Source: UMGS172 sp964424555 (GTDB lineage Bacteria; Bacillota; Clostridia; Oscillospirales; Acutalibacteraceae). From it: DNA of 64,000 bases. Each line of letters opens with the position of its first letter. The first letter of the stretch is position 1. The position numbers were made by a program, and so were the translations under genes. The notes below the pieces were generated by a model, which saw nothing but the letters and a program-made list of their open reading frames with translations, searched no databases and had not been told where the DNA came from. Of this stretch, positions 1 to 10,500 are shown piece after piece. Location: the NCBI GenBank assembly GCA_964424555.1, contig CAYRIX010000003.1:34576-98575 (forward strand). Reading direction: 5' to 3'.

Positions 1-35
1 AGAATCGGTCTATTTGTTTTGAGGGGGATTCGTTT

Positions 36-1154
36 ATGTATAGAAAAATCATTGCAATTATATTGGTCTTATCGGCGTTGATGTTGGTGAGTTGCTCAAG
101 CGATTCAAACAGTTACGGTGATTCAAACACCTTGAGTAATCAAAATCACTCAAGTGGCTTAAGTAGCTTAGAATCTTCTAATACGGACAATGCATATCAC
201 ACCGAAATGGGTGTATCAGAGCAACAATTGAAGAATGATCTTTCGAATCATGAAAATGTGATACATTGTTTTGAGTCAAAGTTTGTAAATAGCAATGATT
301 ATGTTTACGAGAAGCATTCCATCATTAAACGTCAAACAAATATTGAGGACAAAGAGGACATAATATACAGTTCTATAACAGCAAAAACGGAATGTATTTC
401 TGTTGAAATGCAAGCAACTGCAGTATATGGATTTTATGATGTTGGCGGATGGGTCTTAGATGAATTGCGTATAAGCGAAAAAGCGGTTACTCCGCTACAA
501 GCACCGAATAAAAACATTGTATATAACGAACTTGTTTCGGCGTTACAGGAAGACAAGGAACAATATGACGAAAAATACAAATATAGCGATGACTATGACA
601 AATCAAAAGCTTGGATCAATTATTTAAGAATATATGACCACGAAAAGGCAACGGCAGGTAATTTTGTACAATTAAGCGAATATGTAAAAAATTTAGAACT
701 TGGAAAAATTGAGTTCGATCAATCTGCAAAATCGGCGCAAATTGATGTAAGTATTAGTTCTTGTTTATCGAAAGTCAATGGTTATATTCAGTTTGGATTC
801 AATGATAAAACGGGTTGGTATTGGAACGATGCGAGTGTCAAGAATTCAATTAAACCGTATGTAGTTTACAAAAATTCTCAAGTTGGCGATTATGAAGAGG
901 CAATTGGAGTCTTCAAAGGAAGATTGAATCAAGGAGATTTAATGACAAAGATTGAGATTTTTGAAATAAATCAACAAACCATTACTTATGCGTTTTTAAC
1001 CGGATCTAAACCCGGTGTTGAGCGAAAATCTGATTTTGACTCAGTGGCGGGCGAGTTCTATGTTAATGGTCATAGTTTTCTATATAATCCCAACACAAAA
1101 AATTGGGAGGAGACTTTTAATGGTGATAAAGGAGTATATTACAGACAAAACTAA
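36..1154 (+). CDS. Putative secreted lipoprotein of unknown function
   Basis: The 372-residue product starts with a short basic stretch, a hydrophobic core and the lipobox LVSC (Cys20), so it is probably a lipid-anchored exported protein. A Ser/Asn/Asp-rich linker follows (residues 21-55), then a mixed alpha/beta region without a motif I recognise. A GAGGGGG ribosome binding site precedes the ATG. The gene is clearly richer in A and T than the pyrH operon that follows and has its own terminator, so it looks like an independent and possibly acquired unit. In many Firmicutes rpsB-tsf would sit before pyrH; here this gene does. The lipoprotein nature is well supported, the function unknown. Confidence 0.75.
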   Translation: MYRKIIAIILVLSALMLVSCSSDSNSYGDSNTLSNQNHSSGLSSLESSNTDNAYHTEMGVSEQQLKNDLSNHENVIHCFESKFVNSNDYVYEKHSIIKRQTNIEDKEDIIYSSITAKTECISVEMQATAVYGFYDVGGWVLDELRISEKAVTPLQAPNKNIVYNELVSALQEDKEQYDEKYKYSDDYDKSKAWINYLRIYDHEKATAGNFVQLSEYVKNLELGKIEFDQSAKSAQIDVSISSCLSKVNGYIQFGFNDKTGWYWNDASVKNSIKPYVVYKNSQVGDYEEAIGVFKGRLNQGDLMTKIEIFEINQQTITYAFLTGSKPGVERKSDFDSVAGEFYVNGHSFLYNPNTKNWEETFNGDKGVYYRQN

Positions 1155-1170
1155 AATGTGAAGAAACAAC

Positions 1171-1210
1171 AAAGCATCCGAGCTTAAACAGTACGGATGC
1201 TTTTATTTTT
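1171..1210 (+). terminator. Rho-independent terminator after the lipoprotein gene
   Basis: The arms AAGCATCCG (1172-1180) and CGGATGCTT (1194-1202) form a perfect 9-bp stem followed by a T-rich run. It separates the lipoprotein gene from the pyrH operon. Confidence 0.85.
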
Positions 1211-1242
1211 TCGAATTTGTTGTTTTTAACGCACAGTTATAA

Positions 1243-1271
1243 TTGACTTTATCGGCATTATAATGTAAAAT
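1243..1271 (+). promoter_or_regulatory. Probable sigma-A promoter of the pyrH operon
   Basis: TTGACT (1243-1248), a 17-base spacer and TAAAAT (1266-1271) lie about 50 bases before the pyrH start and just after a terminator. A TATAAT-like hexamer also overlaps the spacer, so the exact -10 is uncertain. Confidence 0.55.
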
Positions 1272-1321
1272 AGAATAGAAAATATAAACTGCCGAAGAGG
1301 GCTAATTAGGATGTGTTAAAT

Positions 1322-2026
1322 ATGGAACCTGCATTTAAGAGAATTCTTTTGAAGCTGTCGGGCGAGGTGCTCGCAGGTGAGCAAAAGACAGGTATTGATT
1401 TTTCGATGGTAGAAACGGTCTGTCAGCGTATTAAGAAATGCGTTGAATTGGGTGTTGAGGTCGGTATAGTTATCGGCGGCGGTAACTTCTGGAGAGGACG
1501 TTCCTCGGGCAATATGGACCGCAACACCGCTGACAGCATGGGCATGCTGGCCACCGTTATCAACTGCTTGGGTGTTTCGGACACTTTACAACAGATGGGT
1601 GTCAAGGCCTCGGTCATGTCGGCTGTTGAGATGAATAAGATCGCCGATTTCTTTACCGCAAGGGAGGCCAAGAAACGTCTTGATGCGGGCGAGGTCGTGC
1701 TCTTTGCCGCCGGAACGGGAAGTCCGTTCTTCTCGACCGATACGGGTGCTGCTTTGCGTGCCGCTGAGATTGATGCAGATGTTATTTTCAAGGCCACCAA
1801 TGTTGACGGTGTTTACGATAAGGATCCCAACAAGTATCCCGATGCCGTCAAGTATGACACCTTGAGCCATTCCGAGGTGTTGGCAAAGGATCTGCATGTT
1901 ATGGATGCCGCTGCCGCATCTCTCTGCCGTGACCGTGATATCAATATACTTGTATTTAACCTTAACGACCCCGATAATATTGTTCGTGCCGTCATGGGCG
2001 AAAAAATCGGAACCCTTGTAAAATAA
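1322..2026 (+). CDS. pyrH: UMP kinase
   Basis: PyrH phosphorylates UMP to UDP with ATP in cytosolic pyrimidine nucleotide synthesis. The 234-residue product has the family N-terminus KRILLKLSGE, the glycine-rich IGGGNFWRGR segment and the ATNVDGVYDKDP motif of the amino-acid-kinase fold. A GTG at 1313 would extend the frame, but the AGGA ribosome binding site (1307-1310) fits the ATG at 1322. It is the first gene of a long co-directional run into polC; pyrH-frr is a very common Firmicutes pair. Confidence 0.96.
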   Translation: MEPAFKRILLKLSGEVLAGEQKTGIDFSMVETVCQRIKKCVELGVEVGIVIGGGNFWRGRSSGNMDRNTADSMGMLATVINCLGVSDTLQQMGVKASVMSAVEMNKIADFFTAREAKKRLDAGEVVLFAAGTGSPFFSTDTGAALRAAEIDADVIFKATNVDGVYDKDPNKYPDAVKYDTLSHSEVLAKDLHVMDAAAASLCRDRDINILVFNLNDPDNIVRAVMGEKIGTLVK

Positions 2027-2047
2027 TAACCTTTGGAGGAAATATAT

Positions 2048-2602
2048 ATGAAAACTGTTATCAGCAATACAGAGACAAAAATGAACAAGACCATGGATGC
2101 AATGATGCGTGAGTTCGGCGCTATCCGTGCAGGCCGTGCCAATCCTTCGGTGCTTGATAGAATTTCGGTCGATTATTACGGCTGTCCGACCCCTGTTAAT
2201 CAGTTGGCTGCTGTTTCGGTCACCGAGGCAAGAGTTCTGCAGATCCAGCCCTATGATGCAAGCGTTTTAAAGCTTATCGAAAAGGCTATTCAGGTTTCGG
2301 ATATCGGTATTAATCCTCAAAACGACGGACGTGTTATCCGCCTTATCTTCCCGCCTCTTACCGAGGAAAGACGTAAGGATATCGTTAAGGATGCACGGAA
2401 AATTTCCGAGGAGTCCAAGGTTGCTGTCCGTTCTATCCGCCGTGATGCAATTGAAAAGCTCAAGGCAATGAAAAAGAACAACGAAATAACAGAGGATGAT
2501 CAGGCCAACGGTGAGAAGAAGATACAGAATCTGACCGATAAGTTCTGCAAGGATATTGATGACGCAACCGCAGTAAAAGAAAAGGAAATAATGGAAATCT
2601 AA
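2048..2602 (+). CDS. frr: Ribosome recycling factor
   Basis: RRF splits post-termination 70S ribosomes together with EF-G. The 184-residue product matches the family length, with the hallmark RAGRANPSVLDRI near the N-terminus and the C-terminal helices of the three-helix bundle. The frame opens earlier at a TTG (2033), but that codon lies inside the GGAGGA ribosome binding site, so the ATG at 2048 is the start. It lies 21 bases after pyrH. Confidence 0.96.
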   Translation: MKTVISNTETKMNKTMDAMMREFGAIRAGRANPSVLDRISVDYYGCPTPVNQLAAVSVTEARVLQIQPYDASVLKLIEKAIQVSDIGINPQNDGRVIRLIFPPLTEERRKDIVKDARKISEESKVAVRSIRRDAIEKLKAMKKNNEITEDDQANGEKKIQNLTDKFCKDIDDATAVKEKEIMEI

Positions 2603-2613
2603 CATTAAAAATC

Positions 2614-2648
2614 ACCCCATCAGGGAAGTCTCCCTGATGGGATTTTGA
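2614..2648 (+). terminator. Hairpin between frr and uppS, possible attenuator
   Basis: CCCATCAGGGA (2615-2625) pairs with TCCCTGATGGG (2630-2640) around a 4-base loop, followed by only four T. The stem is strong but the T tract weak, which suggests partial termination or RNA processing between the translation genes and the isoprenoid/lipid genes. Confidence 0.6.
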
Positions 2649-2662
2649 ACTTGGAGGGTCCT

Positions 2663-3406
2663 ATGGCTTTATTCAGGAGAAATAAGGTGCAGAAAAACCG
2701 TCCTGTGCCGACGCATATCGGAATTATAATGGACGGTAACGGCCGTTGGGCGAAAAAACGGCTTTTGCCAAGATCGGCAGGCCATGCGGCAGGCTCGGAA
2801 AACTTCAAAACGATTGCCCGATACTGCAACAAGATAGGTGTAAAATATCTCACGGTCTATGCCTTTTCCACAGAAAATTGGAAGAGACCTAAGGCCGAGG
2901 TCGACGGTATTATGGACCTGCTTCGTAAATACTTAAAGGATTCGACCAATTTTAAGGCCGAGAACATAAAGCTACGCTTTATAGGTGAGCTGTCGGTATT
3001 GCCTGAGGACATTCAGGAGCTGATCCAGCAGGCGGAGCTTGATTCGAGTGAGGCGACGGGCTTGACCGTCTATATGGCGGTAAACTATGGCGGCAGGGAT
3101 GAGATAGTGCATGCCGTCAAGCGTATTGCCGAGAGCGTGAAGTCGGGCGAACTGGATATAGACGGCATTACCGAGGATACTGTATCCCACAGGCTTTATG
3201 CCGATTGTCCTGATCCTGATTTTATCATTCGTCCGAGCGGTGAGTTCAGGCTGTCCAATTTTCTTACGTGGCAATCAGCCTATTCAGAGCTTTGGTATTC
3301 AGATGTTTTATGGCCTGACTTTTCGCCCAAGGATCTTGACAGGGCCATAGATGATTTTAACAAAAGAAACCGTCGGTTCGGCGGTGTGGAGGAAGAGAAA
3401 AAATGA
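2663..3406 (+). CDS. uppS: Undecaprenyl (isoprenyl) diphosphate synthase
   Basis: UppS makes the C55 lipid carrier precursor for peptidoglycan and wall polymers by cis-condensation of isopentenyl diphosphate. The 247-residue product shows the substrate-binding IIMDGNGRWAKKR, AFSTENWKRP and the C-terminal signature RPSGEFRLSNFLTWQSAY. The usual Arg-Thr-Ser-Gly-Glu is Arg-Pro-Ser-Gly-Glu here. The ATG at 2663 follows GGAGGG; the frame extends to a TTG at 2645 without a usable site. The end overlaps cdsA by 4 bases, implying translational coupling. Confidence 0.95.
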   Translation: MALFRRNKVQKNRPVPTHIGIIMDGNGRWAKKRLLPRSAGHAAGSENFKTIARYCNKIGVKYLTVYAFSTENWKRPKAEVDGIMDLLRKYLKDSTNFKAENIKLRFIGELSVLPEDIQELIQQAELDSSEATGLTVYMAVNYGGRDEIVHAVKRIAESVKSGELDIDGITEDTVSHRLYADCPDPDFIIRPSGEFRLSNFLTWQSAYSELWYSDVLWPDFSPKDLDRAIDDFNKRNRRFGGVEEEKK

Positions 3407-4254
3407 AAACCCGTATAATCAGCGGTGCTGTCGGCATAATTATTTTTGTGGCCGCTATTTTTGCCGCTTTGAAAATAAATACAATTATAATTCATGTGCT
3501 GTTGGCGGCCATCGGATGTGTCGGTGTTTATGAGGTGTTAAAGCCTACGGGCTATGTAAAATCAAAGTTTCTGCTGATGGCATCGCTTATCTATGCAGCG
3601 GTCACTCCGTTTGTTTACAGTATTGGTCTCTTGGGACAGAAGCTGGGTTTTAGTGTTTCAGTTAAGCATGAGGTCTGTATAATTCTGTACGGTGTGGTAA
3701 TCTTTGCAATCTCGATGTTCAAGCACAAGAGTATTAGACCGCTTGAGGTGGCCTTTGCGTTCTCGGCAACGGTTGCAATAACATTTGCTTTTTGGAGTCT
3801 TGCCGCAATTTTCTCCAATCCCGACGGAAACGGACTTTTCTACCTTATAATCGTTGTTATTGCCGCTTGGGGTTGTGATACAGGTGCTTATTTCACAGGC
3901 TATTTCTTCGGTAAGCACAAAATGGCTCCCGAAATAAGTCCTAAAAAGACTGTCGAGGGCGCTGTCGGCGGAATAGTTGTAAATGTACTGCTTATGCTTG
4001 CCGCCTGCCTCATTTTCAATGAAATCACAGACAAATCGGCAAACCTTGTTACCATTCTGACCGTTACACCGTTCCTGAGCTTGGCAGGCATGATGGGAGA
4101 CCTCATCTTCTCTTATATCAAGCGTGATTGCGGTATCAAGGATTACGGAAAGATTATGCCGGGACATGGTGGTGTTTTGGACCGTTTTGACAGCGTCGCC
4201 GTTGTCGCACCGCTTATGTACATCGTTGTTGAACATCTCCCGATGGTAAAATAA
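3403..4254 (+). CDS. cdsA: Phosphatidate cytidylyltransferase
   Basis: CdsA makes CDP-diacylglycerol from phosphatidate and CTP at the membrane, the branch point for anionic phospholipids. The 283-residue protein is mostly hydrophobic with several membrane segments. Near the C-terminus it carries the family signature IKRDCGIKDYG followed by MPGHGGVLDRFDS. The start overlaps the uppS stop in an ATGA, and dxr begins one base after the stop, so it sits inside a tight operon. Confidence 0.94.
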   Translation: MKTRIISGAVGIIIFVAAIFAALKINTIIIHVLLAAIGCVGVYEVLKPTGYVKSKFLLMASLIYAAVTPFVYSIGLLGQKLGFSVSVKHEVCIILYGVVIFAISMFKHKSIRPLEVAFAFSATVAITFAFWSLAAIFSNPDGNGLFYLIIVVIAAWGCDTGAYFTGYFFGKHKMAPEISPKKTVEGAVGGIVVNVLLMLAACLIFNEITDKSANLVTILTVTPFLSLAGMMGDLIFSYIKRDCGIKDYGKIMPGHGGVLDRFDSVAVVAPLMYIVVEHLPMVK

Positions 4255-4255
4255 G

Positions 4256-5398
4256 ATGAAAAAAATAGCTATTTTAGGCTCTACGGGCTCTATCGGAACA
4301 CAGAGCTTGGATGTCGCAAGAAAGCACGGCTACAAGGTGACATCCCTTGTGGCAGGAAGCAATATCAAGCTCTTGGAAGAGCAGATAAGGGAGTTTAAGC
4401 CCTTGACTGCGGCGGTGATGGACGAGGAAGCAGGCAAAAAGCTGGCACTTGCCGTAAGGGATACCGACACGAAGGTTACCTTTGGACGTCAGGCGGTTAT
4501 TGATATTGCTGCTGAAACAAAAGCTGATACCGTTATCAATGCTATTGTCGGTATTGCAGGCCTTGAGCCCACGCTTGCCGCCATAAGTGCAAAAAAGGAT
4601 ATTGCGCTTGCCAACAAGGAGACCCTGGTTACAGGTGGAGACCTTGTCAAAAAGGCGGCAAAGGAAAACGATGTTAAGCTTCTGCCTGTTGACAGTGAGC
4701 ATTCGGCTATATTCCAATGCTTACAGGGTGCGCCGAAAGGCTCTTTGAAGTCAATTTTACTGACGGCTTCGGGCGGTCCGTTTTTTGGAAAATCTAAGGA
4801 TGAACTTAAAAGTGTTACGGTCGCTCAGGCACTTAAGCATCCTAACTGGTCAATGGGTGCGAAGATAACCATTGACTCCGCAAGCCTGATGAACAAAGGC
4901 CTTGAGGTAATAGAGGCGGTGCATCTTTTCGATGTTACACCCGATGATATTACTGTGGTGGTTCATCGACAGAGCATCATTCATTCGGCTGTCGAATTGT
5001 CTGACGGTGCGGTGATTGCACAGCTCGGCACACCCGACATGCGTCTGCCGATACAGTATGCCCTGACCTATCCCGAAAGATCGGATTGTCAGGCTGAAAG
5101 GCTCGACCTGTTTAAGGTTGGTACAATGACCTTCGAAAAGCCCGATTGTGATACCTTCAGGTGTTTACCCTCGTGTATCAGCGCCATAAAGCAGGGAGGA
5201 CTTAAACCCACCGCTGTCAACGGTGCAAATGAGGCGGCTGTAAAGCTGTTCTTGGACGGCAAAATAGGATTTTTGCAGATCGGAGAGCTCGTTGAGGCGG
5301 CCTTGAATGCTCAGGCTGATGTTGTCTCATTTGATTTAGACGATGTTTTAGAGGCAGATAAAGAGGCCCGTCAGCTCGTTTTTGATTTGATACAATAA
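4256..5398 (+). CDS. dxr: 1-deoxy-D-xylulose-5-phosphate reductoisomerase
   Basis: Dxr (IspC) makes 2-C-methyl-D-erythritol 4-phosphate with NADPH and a divalent metal, the committed step of the MEP isoprenoid pathway. The 380-residue product has the NADPH-binding GSTGSIGTQSLDV at the N-terminus, the LANKETLV segment, EHSAIFQC and a GGPF active-site region, all at family positions. There is no clear ribosome binding site at the ATG, so translation is probably coupled to cdsA. ispG lies two genes downstream in the same run. Confidence 0.95.
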   Translation: MKKIAILGSTGSIGTQSLDVARKHGYKVTSLVAGSNIKLLEEQIREFKPLTAAVMDEEAGKKLALAVRDTDTKVTFGRQAVIDIAAETKADTVINAIVGIAGLEPTLAAISAKKDIALANKETLVTGGDLVKKAAKENDVKLLPVDSEHSAIFQCLQGAPKGSLKSILLTASGGPFFGKSKDELKSVTVAQALKHPNWSMGAKITIDSASLMNKGLEVIEAVHLFDVTPDDITVVVHRQSIIHSAVELSDGAVIAQLGTPDMRLPIQYALTYPERSDCQAERLDLFKVGTMTFEKPDCDTFRCLPSCISAIKQGGLKPTAVNGANEAAVKLFLDGKIGFLQIGELVEAALNAQADVVSFDLDDVLEADKEARQLVFDLIQ

Positions 5399-5417
5399 TT
5401 TTCAGGTGGTAATTCGA

Positions 5418-6482
5418 GTGCAATTGCTCAGTATTTTTTCAACATTAGGAAATATCTGGAGTGCGGTCTGGCCATACCTTGTGGCTATACTTTTATTCCT
5501 TTTTATGATCTTTATCCATGAGTTTGGCCACTTTATTGCCGCTAAGCTTATGGGTGTAAGAGTCAACGAATTTGCAATAGGCTTTGGACCTACTCTTTTT
5601 AAAAAGCAGGGAAAGGAAACGCTTTATGCTGTGCGTCTTATACCCTTTGGCGGTTTTTGTGCCATGGAGGGTGAGGACGAGACCAGCGAGGACAGTAAGG
5701 CTTTTTGCAACAAAAAGCCTTGGCGCAGACTCATAATTATAGTTGCAGGCGCATTCATGAATCTTGTGTTCGGACTTATTTTGGTTATGTGCACGCTTGC
5801 TCCTGCCGACCGATATATCACCACTACCGTGCATAGCTTCCATGAAGAAAATGCTATGAGTCAGCAGAGCGGATTGATGGCGGGTGACGAGATAATTGAG
5901 ATAAACGGACGCAGTATTTACTCGATAAACGACCTCAGCTATTGTCTTTCAAACGTCGAGGGGGACACCTTGGACATGACGGTCGAGCGTGACGGAAAAG
6001 AGGTCGAGCTGGACGTCCGTTTCAATGCCGAGACGGTCGACGGTATAAACTATGTGGATATTGATTTTTATCTCGATTCCGAGGCCAAGACCTTCGGGTC
6101 GTTTATGAGACAGTCATTTACACGTACTCTGTCTTACGGCAGGGTGGTATGGTTTTCGCTGGTGGATCTTATAACAGGTAAATACGGCATTAGTGCAATG
6201 TCGGGTCCCGTGGGTGTCACGGCGGCTATCGGTACGGTAGCCAAAAGAGGCTTAATGGATCTTTTGCCAATGATAGCTCTTATCACAATAAATCTGGGTG
6301 TATTTAACCTTTTGCCCATTCCGGCGTTGGACGGCGGCAGGGCATTCTTCCTGCTGGTCGAGATGATAATTCGAAGGCCTATACCTAAAAAGTTTGAGGG
6401 CGTTGTGCATGCAGTGGGTTTGATAATGCTGTTGGCACTTATGGCTCTGATAACCTTAAAGGATGTAATAGGCTTCTTTTAG
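5418..6482 (+). CDS. rseP: Site-2 intramembrane zinc metalloprotease RseP (RasP)
   Basis: Family members cut transmembrane anchors such as anti-sigma factors within the membrane. Zinc ligands are visible in HEFGH in the first membrane helix and in the late LLPIPALDGGR motif (LDG Asp). A PDZ domain lies between, around GLMAGDEIIEINGRSIYS. The frame can start at GTG 5406, but AGGTGG (5404-5409) favours GTG 5418, giving 354 residues. Its place between dxr and ispG is typical of Firmicutes. The substrate here is not evident. Confidence 0.92.
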   Translation: MQLLSIFSTLGNIWSAVWPYLVAILLFLFMIFIHEFGHFIAAKLMGVRVNEFAIGFGPTLFKKQGKETLYAVRLIPFGGFCAMEGEDETSEDSKAFCNKKPWRRLIIIVAGAFMNLVFGLILVMCTLAPADRYITTTVHSFHEENAMSQQSGLMAGDEIIEINGRSIYSINDLSYCLSNVEGDTLDMTVERDGKEVELDVRFNAETVDGINYVDIDFYLDSEAKTFGSFMRQSFTRTLSYGRVVWFSLVDLITGKYGISAMSGPVGVTAAIGTVAKRGLMDLLPMIALITINLGVFNLLPIPALDGGRAFFLLVEMIIRRPIPKKFEGVVHAVGLIMLLALMALITLKDVIGFF

Positions 6483-6494
6483 GAGTGTGAAATA

Positions 6495-7547
6495 ATGTAT
6501 ACACACGATACTACAAAAACCGTATATGTCGGCAAGGTTGCAATAGGTGGCGGTAACCCTGTTTCGGTACAGTCAATGCTGAGCACACCGTCGTATGATG
6601 TAGAGGCTTCGGTTAGACAGGCTGTTGAATTAGAAAAAGCAGGGTGCGAGCTCATCCGTGCCGCCATCCCTGACATGGATGCCGTAAGGCTGATTCCTGC
6701 TTTAAAGCAGGCGGTCAGCGTGCCGATAGTTGCTGATATTCATTTTGATTATAAATTGGCGCTGGAATCGGTTGCGGCGGGCATTGATAAAATACGTGTC
6801 AATCCGGGTAATATCGGTGATGACAGCCGTGTCAAAGCCGTGGCCGATGCCTGCAAGGCCAAAAATATCCCTATCAGAATAGGCGTGAACTCGGGTTCGG
6901 TCGAGAAAGAGATATTGGCTAAACACGGCGCACCGACGGCTGAGGCTTTGGTCGAAAGTGCATTGTATCATGCATCGCTGCTTGAAAAATTCGATTTTGA
7001 CAATATAGTTCTGTCGATGAAATCATCGACTGTGCCTACAATGTATGAGGCATACACCTTGGCCGCCGAAAAGTGTTGTTACCCATTGCACGTCGGCGTC
7101 ACCGAGGCAGGTACTGAGCGGAGCGGAGTTGTAGCTTCAGCGGCAGGTATAGGCGGCCTGTTGCTCAGAGGAATTGGTGATACGATACGTGTATCGCTGA
7201 CCGATGACCCCGTAAAAGAGGTCAGAGCCGCCAAGGATATACTTAAAGCTGTGGGTCTGCGCAAGGGCGGTGTCAAGATAGTTTCCTGCCCCACCTGCGG
7301 AAGAACCAGAATAAATCTGATCGAGCTTGCAAAAAAGGCAGAGCAGCTGCTCGAAAACTGCGAGAAAGACATAACCGTTGCCATAATGGGTTGTGTGGTC
7401 AACGGCCCCGGTGAGGCAAGAGAGGCCGATATCGGTCTGGCAGGCGGTGACGGTTGCGGTATTATCTTCAAAAAAGGTGAGATACTGCGTAAAGTGCCCG
7501 AGGATAGATTACTTGACGAATTGATGAAAGAAGTCGAAAAACTGTAA
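6495..7547 (+). CDS. ispG: 4-hydroxy-3-methylbut-2-enyl diphosphate synthase
   Basis: IspG converts MEcPP to HMBPP, a reductive [4Fe-4S] step of the MEP pathway. The 350-residue protein begins with a TIM-barrel part (VSVQSMLSTPSYDVEAS, VADIHFDYKLAL, IRVNPGNIG). It ends with the cluster-binding Cys residues in SCPTCGRTRINL and GCVVNGPGEA. The length fits the bacterial short form. AGGAG lies ahead of the ATG. Together with dxr and uppS it shows that isoprenoid precursor and carrier-lipid synthesis are co-transcribed here. Confidence 0.95.
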   Translation: MYTHDTTKTVYVGKVAIGGGNPVSVQSMLSTPSYDVEASVRQAVELEKAGCELIRAAIPDMDAVRLIPALKQAVSVPIVADIHFDYKLALESVAAGIDKIRVNPGNIGDDSRVKAVADACKAKNIPIRIGVNSGSVEKEILAKHGAPTAEALVESALYHASLLEKFDFDNIVLSMKSSTVPTMYEAYTLAAEKCCYPLHVGVTEAGTERSGVVASAAGIGGLLLRGIGDTIRVSLTDDPVKEVRAAKDILKAVGLRKGGVKIVSCPTCGRTRINLIELAKKAEQLLENCEKDITVAIMGCVVNGPGEAREADIGLAGGDGCGIIFKKGEILRKVPEDRLLDELMKEVEKL

Positions 7548-7561
7548 ACGGAGATTATAAG

Positions 7562-10500
7562 ATGGGTTTTCCAACCTTTGAGGATGTTTTCGGGAAATAT
7601 ATCGGAAACACAAGTGCCGCAATTAAAAATGGAATCATTGAACGCTGTGAGGTGAGCACCGAAGACCGCTCGCTTACGGCTTGGATCTGTTTTGCTGAAT
7701 ACATAAAGAGAGCCGAAGTGTTTAAAGTGTCCGAGGCTTTGAAGGATAGCCTTGCACTTCGTGATGTGAAGCTTAATGCAAAATATCATGCCGAATGCTA
7801 CGGTCCGTCGGCCGCTGAGGACATTGCTCTTGAACTGCGTGCGTCCAACGTTATGCTTAACGGCTATTTCAACGGTGCTGAGTTTAACATTTCGGACGGC
7901 GCTGATACCAATTCTGTAACTCGAATCACCCTCAAATTCGGCGGTTTGGAAACCATAAAGGAATGCAATTTTGAACGGCAGTTTGGTGCCATTGTTGCTC
8001 AACGCTTTGGAATCGAGACACAAATTGCTTTCGACGGACAACTGGATGAGGTTGAAATGGTCGCCCCTGAATACAAACAGGAGCCGGTTAACTACAGTGC
8101 ACCCGAGCCCAAGCCCAAGCCCAATGCACCGCAGAGCTTTGGAGGCTCGCCCGAACGCAGAGCAACCGAGCGTAAAGCTCCTGAGCCGAGAAAGGTCACG
8201 GGGTTGCTTATCCCCGACGATGCACCGATAATCTCGGATTCTGTCACCCAGATATACGGCAAAAAAATACACGGAGCCTTGATACCGCTATCTCAGATAA
8301 CACCCGAGGACGATGATAGCCTTGTTTGGGGTGAGATCTTCTTTTCCGAGGTTGTTCCGACCAAGAGCGGTAAGGGACAGCGTGTTAAATTCCAAATGTA
8401 TGACGGCACAAACTCGGTCACCGTTAAAACGGTGGTTGGTAATCAGTATGCCGATATTTTCGGCGATGAGCTGAAAAAGGGCAAGTGTGTCATCGTTCAC
8501 GGCAAATACGCTATGGATGATTGGGAAAAGGATTATTGCTTTGAGCCTGACGGCATTGCCACTGTCAAGAAGAAGTCGGACAAGACCGATACCGCCGAGG
8601 AGAAAAGAATAGAGCTTCACCTGCACACAAGTATGTCGCAGATGGATGCGGTAGTGCCTGTTAAAGATGTTGTAAAACGTGCTTTCAAATGGGGACACAA
8701 GGCTGTGGCCATTACCGATCACGGCGTTGTTCAGTCGTTCCCCGATGCCATGAGTGCCTATGACGATATTATGTCGGACAATGAGGGTGCTGATTTTAAG
8801 ATAATCTACGGTGTTGAGGATTACTTTGTTAACGATATCGACGGACAGGAGATATCGGGCGGTATCGACGGCGGCGTTGATTCCACCACCTTGACCCGTT
8901 ACCACCAGATAATTCTGGTTAAAAATCAGGCGGGACTGAAAAATCTTTACCGTCTTATTTCCTATTCCAACCTAAACTATTACCTTAAAACATATAATAA
9001 GGCCAACCCCCAAAAGCCCCGTCCTGCAAGACCTTTGATGCCTAAAAGTGTTATCAACAAGTACCGTGATGGTCTAATAATAGGCAGTGCTTGCGAGCAG
9101 GGTGAGATCTTCCGTGCCGTTTTAGACGGTAAGCCCGAGGAAGAGATTTTAAAGCTTGCCGAATTTTACGATTACCTTGAGATTCAGCCTCGAGGCAACA
9201 ATATGTTTATGCTTCGTAACGGTACGGTTAATTCCGAAAAAGAATTATTGGATTTCAACCGCCGCATAATTGAAATCGCAGACAAGCTGGGTAAACCCGT
9301 TGTTGCTACGGGTGACGTGCATTTTCTTGACCCTGAGGATGCCAAGCTTCGCACTATTTTGATGGCAGGTCAGGGCTTCTCGGATGCCGAGGATCAAGCA
9401 CCTCTTTATTTCAAGACCACCGATGAAATGCTCGAAGAATTCGCTTATCTCGGCGACCGAGCTAAAGAGGTTGTTATAGATAACCCTCAAAAAATTGCCG
9501 ACATGGTAGAGCCGAATGTGCGTGCCGTGCCAAGCGGAAACTATCCGCCGAAGATTGAGGGCTCAGATGATATTTTGACCGAAAAGTGCTACCGCCGTGC
9601 TCATGAGATATACGGTGATCCGTTGCCCGACGTTGTAAAAGACCGACTTGAGCGTGAGCTGGATTCCATAATCCGTCATGGCTTCTCGGTTATGTACGTT
9701 ACGGCTCAGAAGCTGGTTGAATATTCAGAAAGCAAAGGCTACTTGGTGGGTTCCCGAGGATCGGTCGGTTCATCCTTTGCCGCAACCATGAACGGTATTT
9801 CCGAGGTCAACCCTTTGGTGCCGCACTATGTTTGCCCTAAGTGTAAGCACTCTGAATTTATCACCGACGGCAGCGTCGGCTCGGGCTTTGACCTGCCGCC
9901 GAAAAAGTGTCCCGAGTGCGGTGAGGACTATAACCGTGACGGACACGATATCCCGTTTGAGACCTTCTTGGGCTTCGATGGCGATAAGGTTCCTGATATC
10001 GATCAGAACTTCTCGGGAGAGGTTCAGCCGCTTGTTCATAAATACACTGAAGAGCTTTTCGGCTCCGAAAACGTTTTTAAAGCCGGTACTATCGCTACCG
10101 TTGCCGAAAAGACGGCATTTGGCTATGTCAAGCATTATGCCGAGGATTACGGCATCACCATGAATAAGGCCGAAGAAGCCCGTCTTGCCGCCGCTATTGA
10201 AGGCTCTGCGGTCAAGCGTACCACGGGTCAGCACCCCGGCGGAATGGTCGTAGTGCCTCAGGGCATGGAGGTCTATGACTTTTGTCCCGTTCAGCACCCT
10301 GCCGACAAGGTCGATTCCGACATGGTCACGACCCACTTCGATTTCCATAAGATACACGATAATATCTTGAAGCTTGACGAGCTTGGACACGATGTGCCGA
10401 CCATTTATAAATATCTTGAAGAAAACACGGGCATTCCCGTTTTGAAGGTCTCCATGAGCGATCCCGATGTCATGAGTCTCTTCCTATCGCCCGAGGCTTT

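Noticed and set aside
7079..8272. Long minus-strand open frame across ispG and polC
   Set aside because: Antisense to two clear genes in conserved frames; no ribosome binding site or recognisable domain. It reflects codon bias.
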